Shown piece by piece: positions 7,911 to 15,517 of a stretch of 21,432 nt of DNA. The notes below the pieces were generated by a model. That model was given only the letters and a program-made list of their open reading frames with translations. It was not told the origin of the DNA and ran no database searches. The DNA comes from an uncultured Eubacteriaceae bacterium (GTDB lineage: Bacteria; Bacillota; Clostridia; Eubacteriales; UBA1433). The position numbers and the translations under genes were made by a program. The stretch lies in the NCBI GenBank assembly GCA_937880125.1, contig CALFLU010000048.1:1-21432 (forward strand). Direction: 5' to 3'. The first letter of the stretch is position 1. The number at the start of each line of letters is the position of its first letter.

Positions 7911-8441
7911 GTGAAAATGGAAAAATATACAGCGCTGTTGATGTTGTTGTTAGTCGTGGGTGTATTTTGTTTCAGCGGTTGTATGGGTACTACAAAAAAT
8001 ATGAACGGATATTTGATGATAGGCAAAGCACCTGTGCAGACGGATAACATAAGCTATATCGAAATGAGATATACGCATATGATGATGTCGGAACACTACT
8101 CTTTTTCGATATACAAAACAGATGACAATACCTACCATGTTACAGGCAGGTTTTATGAACCGGAGCCTCAAACGCAAACAATCAGGGAGTACGACATAGA
8201 TGTCTACACCGATGAAGAGCCGTTGCGTGCATTGGCGGAACAAGTGGGTGGGATAGAAATTCCATTTACGACACAAGAACCTCGAAAAAGTTCGCACATC
8301 GTGTTAGACGCACCGTCGTATATGTTTTATGTCAGCACGGAAGATGAAAAAAATTATTATTTGCAACCCGGTAAGGAAGACAACGAAACCATAAAAGCCG
8401 CCTGGAAAGAAATTTTAAAGGGACTCGAAAAAACAAAATAG
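7911..8441 (+). CDS. Small lipoprotein of unknown function
   Basis: Predicted lipid-anchored surface protein of 176 aa, or 174 aa if ATG 7917 is used instead of GTG 7911. AAAAGGAG (7894-7901) is 9 nt before the GTG, and AAGGTGA (7903-7909) is 7 nt before the ATG, so the start stays open. A short basic N-terminus and hydrophobic stretch lead to F-S-G-C, a lipobox-like motif; the Cys codon is 7980-7982. The rest is a soluble, mixed-charge domain without a motif I recognise. It sits alone between the pilus terminator and a convergent gene, so context does not assign a role. Ends with TAG. Confidence 0.8.
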   Translation: MKMEKYTALLMLLLVVGVFCFSGCMGTTKNMNGYLMIGKAPVQTDNISYIEMRYTHMMMSEHYSFSIYKTDDNTYHVTGRFYEPEPQTQTIREYDIDVYTDEEPLRALAEQVGGIEIPFTTQEPRKSSHIVLDAPSYMFYVSTEDEKNYYLQPGKEDNETIKAAWKEILKGLEKTK

Positions 8442-8668
8442 CGCTTACGGAGTAGCCGCAAAGAAAAATTTGCGTCAGCGGCATAAAAGCAATCGAAGCA
8501 ATGTGTAAAAGATGATTTATTAGTGAGGAAAGATGTTGATTAACAATGAAGTCAATGTCTTTTTTTATGAAAAAGCTGATTGCAAGGAAAAAGAATAGGG
8601 TGAAGTTTAAACAGTTCTTTATTGCATAATGAAAATGCGGCAGTGCTTGATGTAAGAAAACAGAAAGG
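8442..8668. other. Convergent intergenic region, no gene seen
   Basis: About 230 bp between the ends of two converging genes. A weak dyad (GCCGC...GCGGC, with CGCAAA/TTTGCG inside, about 8456-8483) has no T-tract. Frames crossing it lack ribosome binding sites and recognisable domains. Confidence 0.5.
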
Positions 8669-9409
8669 TTAATCGCTTCGGTCAGAAGGGGTTTTGCGGC
8701 GACGGGATGGGGCAAACAAACAGCGACGTTGACTGAAGATTACCAAAAGCATCAGCGCAGAGGCAGCCGATACCAACCAAAGAGGAAAGTGATTATATTG
8801 CTGCCTGACCAGCATGAAAGAAGCGACAATGGCATACAGGCTCACAAAAGACAACCAGGGTCGGTTGTGATAAATTTGTGCAATGGCAAGCAAAAGCCCC
8901 ACGATAAACATTTCAAGGCTTAAAAGGATATTGCTGAAAGCCGAAGAGAGTAAGAAGCCGAAGCCGAAAAAAACGGCGGTGAAGACAATGTAGGCCACGG
9001 CGCGCGGGATTAGGCGCGGCAAAATGAAAAAGGCAAAAACCCACAAACCAAAGGTGGTGCAAAAGGCCAGCAATGCATAGAGAATATATAAAGGAATGGG
9101 GTGCAACGTCGCCAAAATCGGCGGCAGATAACCTGCAAGAACGGCGATGAAAAAAAGTGCCGGCACAACGGATAAAACGGAAAGAAAAAGGTTGCCTTTG
9201 CCAACAGGGAACTCACGCAGCCATTTGCGCGCATATTCCAAAGGCAAAAGGGTGCCTGCAACAACGGCAAAAAGAATGCAGTATAAAACTGGGGAAATCC
9301 AGTCAAAGGGCTGGCGCATATTTTCCACGACTTGCGGCAATGTCCAGCAAATATAAAAAAAGGCAAGCAAGAAAAAAAATTGCGTATACTTTGTTTTTTG
9401 CGTTTTCAT
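8669..9409 (-). CDS. Multi-pass membrane protein of unknown function
   Basis: 246 aa, start at ATG 9409 on the minus strand with GGAG (9422-9419) 9 nt upstream. The same frame stays open to 9805, but that extension overlaps the DUF488 gene in another frame and has no membrane or domain character, so it is not coding. The protein is almost entirely hydrophobic, with about seven predicted membrane segments from TQFFFLLAFFYICWTL to LWLVSAASALMLLVIF, and ends in an Arg/Lys/Ser-rich cytoplasmic tail. I recognise no family motif. It lies about 105 bp downstream of the DUF488 gene on the same strand and may share its transcript. Confidence 0.72.
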   Translation of the reverse strand: MKTQKTKYTQFFFLLAFFYICWTLPQVVENMRQPFDWISPVLYCILFAVVAGTLLPLEYARKWLREFPVGKGNLFLSVLSVVPALFFIAVLAGYLPPILATLHPIPLYILYALLAFCTTFGLWVFAFFILPRLIPRAVAYIVFTAVFFGFGFLLSSAFSNILLSLEMFIVGLLLAIAQIYHNRPWLSFVSLYAIVASFMLVRQQYNHFPLWLVSAASALMLLVIFSQRRCLFAPSRRRKTPSDRSD

Positions 9410-9513
9410 GTTATGTAACTCCGGTAGTCGGTTCGTATTCAATAAAAAAACAATGTTGTACTCTGTTTTGTCCTCAGGCAACAAGTGATGGAAACCGAGG
9501 CAGCTGTGCGGTG

Positions 9514-9882
9514 TTATTCTTTTGCCAGTTGCCGGTGCAACCAGTTTTTCAATAGGTCGGCATGATTTCTTTCTTCGTCCTTGGAGGCGTAAAGCAGTGT
9601 TATGGGCGCCGTTTTTATTTCCGAGGAAATAAAAGACAAAAAAGCGTGGGCGTGCTCGCTGGCATCCAATTCCGCATAATAGTGTTTGCTGAAATCGCAA
9701 AAGTCGATTTGGTCGGCCGATAATGCTTTGCATAGCGATTGTGAAGGCGCTAGCAATTTGTTCCAAGATGCAGCAAGTTTTTCTTTTGTCATGGCTCTCG
9801 GCCACATTCTGTCCACCAACACACGTGTCCCGTCGTCTTTGTCGGCTGGAGCATAAACGCGTTTTGTTTTGATTGCATACAT
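9514..9882 (-). CDS. DUF488 family protein, YeaO-like
   Basis: Small cytoplasmic protein of 122 aa from ATG 9882. It shows the DUF488/YeaO pattern: K-R-V-Y-x-P at the N-terminus, DDGTRVLVDRMWPRA in the middle and ITLLYASKDEERNHADLLKNWL at the C-terminus. Family biochemical function is not established. A GTG at 9894 is in frame, but GAGGTG lies 9 nt before ATG 9882 and the family starts near there, so 9882 is preferred. A TATAAT on the minus strand at 9923-9918 suggests its promoter. It is divergent from the MscS gene. Confidence 0.88.
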   Translation of the reverse strand: MYAIKTKRVYAPADKDDGTRVLVDRMWPRAMTKEKLAASWNKLLAPSQSLCKALSADQIDFCDFSKHYYAELDASEHAHAFLSFISSEIKTAPITLLYASKDEERNHADLLKNWLHRQLAKE

Positions 9883-9917
9883 GGAGTCAGGCACCTCGCT
9901 TTATCGAATTCTGTTCT

Positions 9918-9923
9918 ATTATA
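9918..9923 (-). promoter_or_regulatory. -10 box for the DUF488 gene
   Basis: Perfect TATAAT on the minus strand, about 35 nt upstream of ATG 9882. No convincing -35 box stands at 16-18 bp. Confidence 0.4.
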
Positions 9924-9976
9924 CCATGGTTGGATGATTGCAACGGAAGAAAATGCGTGAAATTTCGGCACGCAAA

Positions 9977-10006
9977 TTGTCATTGTCAATTTTTTAAAAT
10001 TATGAT
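9977..10006 (+). promoter_or_regulatory. Promoter for the mscS-led operon
   Basis: TTGTCA at 9977-9982 and TATGAT at 10001-10006 with an 18-bp spacer, each one mismatch from consensus. A second TTGTCA follows directly at 9983-9988, giving a tandem 6-bp repeat. The leader to ATG 10067 would be about 55 nt. Confidence 0.5.
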
Positions 10007-10066
10007 AGTCTTAATACAGATTATGCGCCCTGTGCAATATGTATTTTCTTGAAAAAAGAGGCTGCC

Positions 10067-11116
10067 ATGCAAAATATTTGGCAATATACATTTCTGAACA
10101 ATACAGTGAAACAATACGCTATGTTTGCGGCAACTTTTGTTTTGGGCATTTTGGTGGCGTTGATTTTAAAACGCATTTTTTTGAAACTCGGGCACAAATG
10201 GGCAGCCCATGACGAATCGTTTGTCAAAGTGAGCAGCATTGCATTGCTCGAAAAATATTTTATGCCCATATTGTATTTTCTCGTTTTTTATATCAGCATG
10301 CGCACCCTCACGTTGAGCGGAGCGGTAAATCGTATTTTTTCGTTGATTATTCTTGCTTTTGTCGTGATTTTTGCAGCCATTTATGTCTCTAAATTGTTGG
10401 TGTTTGTCTTTACAAAATATTGGGAAAACAAACATGAAAAAGAAAATCAGGCAATGGCACGTTGGATTAGCCTGGGTATCAAAGCGATTGTTTGGCTTGT
10501 GGCCTTTCTTTTGTTTGCCGATAACGCAGGCATCAAATTGACCTCTGCCATAACGGGTTTGGGGCTGGGAGGAATTGCCCTGGCCTTTGCTGCGCAAGAA
10601 GTGCTCAAAGATATCTTTTGTTATTTCAGCATTTTGTTTGATCGCCCCTTCGAGGTGGGCGACATGATTGCCGTGGAACAGCACAGCGGCAATGTGGAAC
10701 ACATCGGCATTAAAACCACTCGCCTGCGCAGTATCAGCGGGGAAGAGCTTATTTTTTCCAATAAAGACTTAACGGATTCGCGGGTCAAGAATTTTCGTTC
10801 ATTGAAAACAAGGCGGGTGTTGTTTCAGCTCAACGTGTCCTATGAAACGGCCAATGAAAAATTGCAGATGATTCCTCGCCTGGTGCGGGATGTAATTTAT
10901 CGGCAAAAGGATACGCGTTTTGATCGTGCATATTTTATGGCCTTTGGCGATATTGGGCTGATGTATGAAGTGGTGTATTTTGTTTTCAGTGAAGATTATG
11001 AAAAATATGTGACGATTCAGCAGGCCATCAATTTTGGCATAAAGGAATCATTTGAAGCGCAAGGCATTGAATTTGCTTACAGAGAAGGTGCAAATTTGTC
11101 GATGACGCCAAAATAA
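10067..11116 (+). CDS. MscS-family mechanosensitive ion channel
   Basis: Small-conductance mechanosensitive channel homologue of 349 aa, expected to open under membrane tension during hypo-osmotic shock. There are about four membrane segments in the first 190 residues; the last is the Gly/Ala-rich pore helix (GLGLGGIALAFAAQEVLKD), followed by the MscS beta-domain signature (FDRPFEVGDMI, then G-N-V-E-H-I-G-I-K-T-T-R) and a C-terminal alpha/beta domain. ATG 10067 is chosen because AAAGAGG (10055-10061) stands 5 nt before it; an in-frame TTG at 10049 has no such site. It is the first gene of a probable four-gene unit, 22 bp from the next. Confidence 0.93.
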   Translation: MQNIWQYTFLNNTVKQYAMFAATFVLGILVALILKRIFLKLGHKWAAHDESFVKVSSIALLEKYFMPILYFLVFYISMRTLTLSGAVNRIFSLIILAFVVIFAAIYVSKLLVFVFTKYWENKHEKENQAMARWISLGIKAIVWLVAFLLFADNAGIKLTSAITGLGLGGIALAFAAQEVLKDIFCYFSILFDRPFEVGDMIAVEQHSGNVEHIGIKTTRLRSISGEELIFSNKDLTDSRVKNFRSLKTRRVLFQLNVSYETANEKLQMIPRLVRDVIYRQKDTRFDRAYFMAFGDIGLMYEVVYFVFSEDYEKYVTIQQAINFGIKESFEAQGIEFAYREGANLSMTPK

Positions 11117-11123
11117 AAATAAG

Positions 11124-11130
11124 GCGGAGG
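11124..11130 (+). promoter_or_regulatory. Ribosome binding site supporting a TTG start
   Basis: GCGGAGG lies 8 nt before TTG 11139. Starting at the first in-frame ATG (11220-11222) would remove the first iron-sulfur motif, so the TTG is the real start. Confidence 0.75.
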
Positions 11131-11138
11131 CGTGTAAG

Positions 11139-12245
11139 TTGAAACAGGTTTTTGAAGAAAAAAGACATTGCTGCGGCTGTGGTGCCTGTGCCAATATTTG
11201 TCCTGTGAAAGCCATTGACATGCAAGGGGACGAAGAAGGGTTTTTGTACCCGAAAATTGACGAAGACGCCTGTGTTGATTGCGGAAAATGTGTGGAGATT
11301 TGCCCGTTTTTTGCAGAGAACAATTATAAAAATACGACATTGCCGTTGTATTACGTGGCAAAGCATATTTCAGAAGAGGTGCTGATGCATTCCGCATCAG
11401 GCGGTGCTTTTACGGCACTTTCCGATGCGGTATTGGCTGAAAAAGGGGTTGTTTACGGTGCGGACTTTGATGAGCATTTTAAGGTAGTGCATCGACGAGC
11501 CGTCAATAGCGAGGAGCGCGACAGGCTTCGCACGTCCAAATATGTGCAAAGCGACATAACATATATTTATGCGTCGGTGGAAGAAGACCTGCGGCAAAAT
11601 AAAATGGTGTTGTTTACGGGCACACCTTGCCAAAATGCAGGGCTGAAAGGCTACGTGCAAAGCAAAAATCTTGAAGAAAACCTGTATCTTTGCGATTTGT
11701 TGTGCCATAGTGTGCCAAGCCCTTTAATTTGGAGCGAATTTTTAAAAATTTTAACCAAAACATACGGTGCCATTGCCGCCATCAATTTTCGTTCAAAAAA
11801 TATGCCCTGGTCAAGACCCAACTGCAAAAAGGCCTTTTATTTAAAAACGGTTTTGGGAAGTCATCACGCAGACAATCGGTTTTTGCGGTTGTTTTTGGAA
11901 GAGCAAACCATTGCGCGACCCTCCTGTGAGGCTTGCCTGTTTACAGATGAAAAAAGAACGGGAGATATCACCATTGGTGATTATTGGGGAATTGAAAAGT
12001 ATGATGCCGCCCGGTATGATGCGCTTGGGGTGTCGTTGATTTTGACAAATACCGCAAAAGGGGAGCAGCTGCTGCAAGGCCTTGCAGGAGAGCTGCGCTA
12101 TGAGCGGCGAGACAGTAAAGAAGCCCTGGCAGAACAACAACGGCTGCGCACGGCGATAAAATTTCCGCCGCAAAGAGAGCAGTTTTGGCTGCTGTATCAA
12201 AAGCATGGATTAGAATATCTGTTAGAAAAAACGGAATCAAAATAA
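11139..12245 (+). CDS. Ferredoxin-type FrhB/FdhB (coenzyme F420 hydrogenase beta-like) oxidoreductase
   Basis: 368-aa cytoplasmic iron-sulfur flavoprotein-like protein. The N-terminus carries two [4Fe-4S] motifs of the CxxCxxCxxxCP type (Cys11/14/17/21 and Cys45/48/51/55). The FrhB/FdhB N- and C-terminal domains follow, with the family motifs SGGAFTALSDA, FTGTPCQNAGLKGY, and a distal Cys-x-x-Cys followed by GDITIGDYWGIEK. Relatives include F420-reducing hydrogenase beta subunits and many bacterial proteins encoded with polysaccharide pyruvyltransferases. No such partner, hydrogenase or glycosyltransferase is next to it here, so its electron partner and substrate are unknown. Starts at TTG with a strong Shine-Dalgarno site and sits in tight spacing between the MscS and DUF308 genes. 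Confidence 0.88.
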   Translation: MKQVFEEKRHCCGCGACANICPVKAIDMQGDEEGFLYPKIDEDACVDCGKCVEICPFFAENNYKNTTLPLYYVAKHISEEVLMHSASGGAFTALSDAVLAEKGVVYGADFDEHFKVVHRRAVNSEERDRLRTSKYVQSDITYIYASVEEDLRQNKMVLFTGTPCQNAGLKGYVQSKNLEENLYLCDLLCHSVPSPLIWSEFLKILTKTYGAIAAINFRSKNMPWSRPNCKKAFYLKTVLGSHHADNRFLRLFLEEQTIARPSCEACLFTDEKRTGDITIGDYWGIEKYDAARYDALGVSLILTNTAKGEQLLQGLAGELRYERRDSKEALAEQQRLRTAIKFPPQREQFWLLYQKHGLEYLLEKTESK

Positions 12246-12275
12246 TACAAAACCGCAAAATAGGGGGAAGAGACA

Positions 12276-12791
12276 GTGGAAAAAGAAAAGAAAAACAATA
12301 AAGCGTTAATTGGCGGGCTGGTCGTCTTTGGCATCGGCATTTGGATATTGTTGGCGCCGGGACAAGTGCTCAGACTCATGGGCATTGCAGCGTTGCTGCA
12401 GGGTGGGGCAATGATGTATCGATATTATAAGCTGGAAGAAAAAAACGGACTGCGTGCAAAAGGGCTATTGTTTGTGGGTATCGTGCTGGCGATCATGGGC
12501 ATCTTGTTTGCCTTTCGCATCGGGTTTGTCGTGGCGCTGTTTGCCTATTTAATTGCGATATTGTTTTTGATTGACGCGGTGCAAAATATTAAATTGGCTT
12601 TTTCGGTGAAAGCAAAAAATCCTCAGGCGTTTATTGCAGCGTTGGTGCTCAATGCTTTGGTGATTGCCGCGGCATTGATATTAATTATCAATCCCTTGGT
12701 GCTGGGTATGACCATTGCGGTGATTATCGGTGTGACCCTTTTGTTTATCGGCATAGAATATATGTATATGGGCTTTAAGCGAATCAAATAA
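12276..12791 (+). CDS. HdeD/DUF308-family integral membrane protein
   Basis: 171 aa from GTG 12276, with AGGGGGA (12262-12268) 7 nt upstream. Six hydrophobic segments in three pairs match the DUF308/HdeD pattern (ALIGGLVVFGIGIWILLAPG, LLFVGIVLAIMGILFAF, MTIAVIIGVTLLFIGIEY); the N-terminus and C-terminus are basic and probably cytoplasmic. HdeD is associated with acid resistance in enteric bacteria, but the wider family has no settled function. It lies 30 bp after the FrhB-like gene and is probably in the same transcript. Confidence 0.82.
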   Translation: MEKEKKNNKALIGGLVVFGIGIWILLAPGQVLRLMGIAALLQGGAMMYRYYKLEEKNGLRAKGLLFVGIVLAIMGILFAFRIGFVVALFAYLIAILFLIDAVQNIKLAFSVKAKNPQAFIAALVLNALVIAAALILIINPLVLGMTIAVIIGVTLLFIGIEYMYMGFKRIK

Positions 12792-12912
12792 AAAAGGACA
12801 AAACAGGGTGTTGCAAACACCGAAATGATGATTGAAAAACAAAACCGGCCCGCACTTTGACAAGCGAGGGGCTTTGAGGATTTCGATAAAATCACAGGAT
12901 GGAACGTGTAAC

Positions 12913-13728
12913 ATGGAAAACGAAAAATATGTTGCGTTTATCGACATTTTGGGATTTAAGCAAAAACTGCAGCAAATTAATCAAGCAAAAGCCGAGGCGT
13001 TGATTCGCGATTTTTCGGCTATGTTGGCACGCCAATGGCAAGAGCATGCCCTGGCGGAAAACAAAGACATCGGCGGACACATCATCAGTGATTCGATTGT
13101 GCTCTACAGTGCTGATTGCGCGCCGCAATCGCTGAAAAATATTTTGCAATACACCATTCAAATTTTTCGCCTTGCCTTTAATGAAAACGGAATTTTGTTG
13201 CGAGGCGCCATTGCAAAGGGTGAATTTAATCGGCTGCAAGAGGCGAATTTGGCCAATTTGGACAAGGGATTGATTGTGGGTAACGCCTATATTGAAGCCT
13301 ATAGCATGGAAAGCAGGCACAAGGCTTCGGCCATCATGGTCGGAGGCGCGGTAAAGGACGATATTGCGGAATACTTTGCCGATGAATATGTGTTGGAAAA
13401 GCTCCGCGACGAAATACCGCCGCTGTACACCATTCGATGGGCGGACATTGATTATTTGCTGGAGCAAGACCACCTTGCGCGCTTTGTCGGACTGGCGCAT
13501 GAGGCGGCATGGCTGCCGCACTATTATCAAACGCTGTATATGTTTTTAACCAACGTACAGAGCGAAAAAAAGATCCAAGCGGTTTTTAATGAAATTTTTA
13601 TTATGTTAAAAAATCAATACGATTATCGTGCGGTCAATGTATTTATCCAAAACGCTTTTTCAACAGACATCAATATCCATTTTCGAGAGATATTTTTGAA
13701 GTTTTTGCGAAAAAAAATATTTCAATAA
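12913..13728 (+). CDS. Divergent class III nucleotide-cyclase-like protein
   Basis: 271 aa from ATG 12913. The frame extends to a TTG at 12832, but the family-like start (YVAFIDILGFK) follows ATG 12913 directly. The N-terminal half resembles the adenylate/guanylate cyclase fold: FIDILGF with Asp11 where the first metal-binding Asp sits, ISDSIVLYS with Asp60 at the second metal position, then ILLRGAIAKGEF and VGNAYIEAYSMES, comparable to the R-x-G-I-x-x-G-x-V and G-x-x-V-N-x-A-x-R segments. There is no sensor domain or membrane segment. The C-terminal third (about 180-271) is not recognised. It could make a cyclic nucleotide or be a degenerate cyclase. It lies 121 bp after the DUF308 gene and before a hairpin at 13750, so it is probably the last gene of that operon. 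Confidence 0.68.
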   Translation: MENEKYVAFIDILGFKQKLQQINQAKAEALIRDFSAMLARQWQEHALAENKDIGGHIISDSIVLYSADCAPQSLKNILQYTIQIFRLAFNENGILLRGAIAKGEFNRLQEANLANLDKGLIVGNAYIEAYSMESRHKASAIMVGGAVKDDIAEYFADEYVLEKLRDEIPPLYTIRWADIDYLLEQDHLARFVGLAHEAAWLPHYYQTLYMFLTNVQSEKKIQAVFNEIFIMLKNQYDYRAVNVFIQNAFSTDINIHFREIFLKFLRKKIFQ

Positions 13729-13749
13729 ATCATATGAGAAAAAACAATT

Positions 13750-13785
13750 TGCGCAGAGAATCAGGCAGTCTCTGCGCATATTTTG
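13750..13785 (+). terminator. Terminator after the cyclase-like gene
   Basis: A perfect 10-bp stem TGCGCAGAGA (13750-13759) with TCTCTGCGCA (13769-13778) and a 9-nt loop, followed by TATTTTGTC. The T-tract is short, so efficiency may be moderate. Confidence 0.75.
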
Positions 13786-13833
13786 TCAAAATTTTGTAAA
13801 ACAAATGCAAGAAAAAAATAAAAAAATAACGGG

Positions 13834-13872
13834 TAACACAGATGCGCTTGAAAAGTAAAAGCGTGTGTGTTA
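13834..13872. promoter_or_regulatory. Imperfect dyad upstream of the export operon
   Basis: TAACACA (13834-13840) pairs with TGTGTTA (13866-13872), and inside them CGCTT (13845-13849) pairs with AAGCG (13859-13863); the bulge is asymmetric, 4 nt against 2. It could be a leader hairpin or an operator, about 70 nt before the first gene. Confidence 0.4.
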
Positions 13873-13925
13873 TCTTTGTTATTGTATGTTAAAAAAGTAT
13901 CAAAATAAGACAAAATATGTTGACG

Positions 13926-13933
13926 AAAGGTGG
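13926..13933 (+). promoter_or_regulatory. Ribosome binding site supporting a TTG start
   Basis: AAAGGTGG stands 7 nt before TTG 13941, whereas ATG 13917 in the same frame has no purine-rich site upstream. Starting at 13917 would place this site inside the coding sequence. Confidence 0.65.
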
Positions 13934-13940
13934 AATACCA

Positions 13941-14450
13941 TTGAAAGCAAATGAAAGTATTTTATTGAAGAAAACGAAGACTTGGACGACGGTGAATATC
14001 GTTCTTTTGATTATCGGTACGGTCATAAGCATATTTTCCATGATCTCGCTGATGAGCATGAGAGCAAGCGGCTATGCCATGTTTCGAGGTTTGCCCGGCG
14101 GGGAAGAAATGATCGATCTGCTGGAACAATCCATATCTCCTGTCAGCATAGCCATTACGGTTATTTTGATTGCAGTCAATATTGCGCTGGTGGTGTGGTT
14201 TTTTAAGTGCAACGGGCGAATGAAGCAAAATATTGTCCCCGAAAAATTGCCTTATTATATCAATGTCGGTCTTTTTCTTTTAAATCAAATATATTCGCTG
14301 GTATCCGGTGGCACACAAAATAATGTATCAAGCGGCATCATCATCACCGTTGTGTTGGCGCTGGTGTTTTTGTGGATTCGCATTATGCCGCTGGTTCATC
14401 TGCGAAGAATTACCACCAAACCGGGTGAACAAATACAGGAAATAGAATGA
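13941..14450 (+). CDS. Small integral membrane protein at the head of the export operon
   Basis: 169 aa from TTG 13941 (ATG 13917 would add 8 residues). Four hydrophobic segments: VNIVLLIIGTVISIFSMISLMSM, ISIAITVILIAVNIALVVWFF type, LPYYINVGLFLLNQIYSLV, and IIITVVLALVFLWIRIMPLVHL. Both ends are charged, and no family motif is recognised. Its last bases overlap the adaptor gene by 4 (ATGA), so translation is likely coupled and it probably belongs to the exporter, perhaps as an accessory or immunity-like membrane subunit; that role is inferred only. Confidence 0.78.
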   Translation: MKANESILLKKTKTWTTVNIVLLIIGTVISIFSMISLMSMRASGYAMFRGLPGGEEMIDLLEQSISPVSIAITVILIAVNIALVVWFFKCNGRMKQNIVPEKLPYYINVGLFLLNQIYSLVSGGTQNNVSSGIIITVVLALVFLWIRIMPLVHLRRITTKPGEQIQEIE

Positions 14451-15517
14451 TTCAAAAAATAGTACAAAACAAACGATACCTGCTGATTGCAGTGATTGGG
14501 CTGGCATTAATTGTTTTAATGGTCGTTGCCGTTGTGCAGGGGAAAAGCACAAAAAATCAGTCCAAAGACAGCTATGAAGTGTATGTGGTTCGTTCGCAGG
14601 AGCCTATTATTACCGATGGCAGCAGTCAACCCAACCAGGAAAAAAGCTACAGTTACGACCCGTCAAACGGCACCATTTCTGCCATTCATGTGAAAAATGG
14701 GCAGAGTGTCAAAATCAGCGATCCGCTGTTTGCTTATCACAATGAGGCCCTGACAGATCAGATTGAAGATGCAAAAACACAGCAGACAAGATTGTATAAC
14801 AAAAAGAAAGAGCTGCAAAAACAAATCGGCCTGGATCCGACCTTAAAGCAAACCATTGCCGAAATCGATGCGCAAATTGCGGATTTGTCGACGAATATTC
14901 AGCGCCTGCGTCAAAAGGCGAACATTGTCGTCTATGCACCCATGGAGGGAAAAGTCATTTTGGACAGCAATAAAAAGGCTGATCCGTCGGCAATGTTTTT
15001 GCGGCTGATTTCCACAACACCCACCATTGTATCCACGATATCCGAATACGATTATTATGCCGTGAAAGTTGACCAAAAGGTGATAATATACATCAATGCC
15101 GAAGACAGAGAAATCGAAGGCACAGTCACAGGTGTTGACGAGCTTAGCACAAACAGCACCGGCGGGGCTTTGCCGTCAGCGGCAAGCGCAAGCGGCGGCG
15201 GCAATGCGGCCAACTTCAAATTTTATGTCTCGCCCGCCGAGGCGGTGCATGTGGATTTTACCGTGCAGGTTAAAATACCCCTCGAAGACATTATCATCCC
15301 CGAAGAATGTATTGTTAAAGAAGAAGAAAAAGAATACGTTTTTGTTGTACGGGAAGGAAAAGCCGTGAAACAAGAAATCACCAGAGCCAAAAAAGGTTTG
15401 CAAGTGGTGTTGACAAGCGGGTTGGTTTTGGGGGATCAAATCTTGATTTCGCCCGACAGCCAGCTGGTGGACGGTCAGGATATTCGCATCAAAGAAGGTA
15501 GCGGCAATGCTGATTGA
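14447..15517 (+). CDS. Membrane fusion/adaptor protein (HlyD/MacA-like) of an ABC exporter
   Basis: 356 aa. An N-terminal membrane anchor (about 10-32), then a lipoyl-like half (NGTISAIHVKNGQSV, about 75-100), a helical hairpin with strong coiled-coil character (about 100-160, rich in Gln, Lys and Glu), the second lipoyl half (VYAPMEGKVIL), a beta-barrel domain and a membrane-proximal domain (EYVFVVREGKAVKQEI, GLVLGDQILISPDSQLVDGQDI). A Gly/Ser/Ala-rich insert (about 235-255) separates the barrel strands. In Gram-positive MacAB-like exporters this subunit sits outside the membrane and contacts the permease. It overlaps the genes on both sides (4 bp and 11 bp), indicating coupled translation. 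Confidence 0.88.
   Translation: MIQKIVQNKRYLLIAVIGLALIVLMVVAVVQGKSTKNQSKDSYEVYVVRSQEPIITDGSSQPNQEKSYSYDPSNGTISAIHVKNGQSVKISDPLFAYHNEALTDQIEDAKTQQTRLYNKKKELQKQIGLDPTLKQTIAEIDAQIADLSTNIQRLRQKANIVVYAPMEGKVILDSNKKADPSAMFLRLISTTPTIVSTISEYDYYAVKVDQKVIIYINAEDREIEGTVTGVDELSTNSTGGALPSAASASGGGNAANFKFYVSPAEAVHVDFTVQVKIPLEDIIIPEECIVKEEEKEYVFVVREGKAVKQEITRAKKGLQVVLTSGLVLGDQILISPDSQLVDGQDIRIKEGSGNAD

Noticed and set aside
9410..9805. N-terminal extension making a 378-aa membrane protein on the minus strand
   Set aside because: It overlaps the DUF488 gene in another frame and has no membrane or domain character; ATG 9409 has its own GGAG site.
12809..12823. Hairpin GGTGTT-GCA-AACACC as terminator between the DUF308 and cyclase-like genes
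   Set aside because: Only six base pairs and no following T-tract, so read-through into the cyclase-like gene is more likely.
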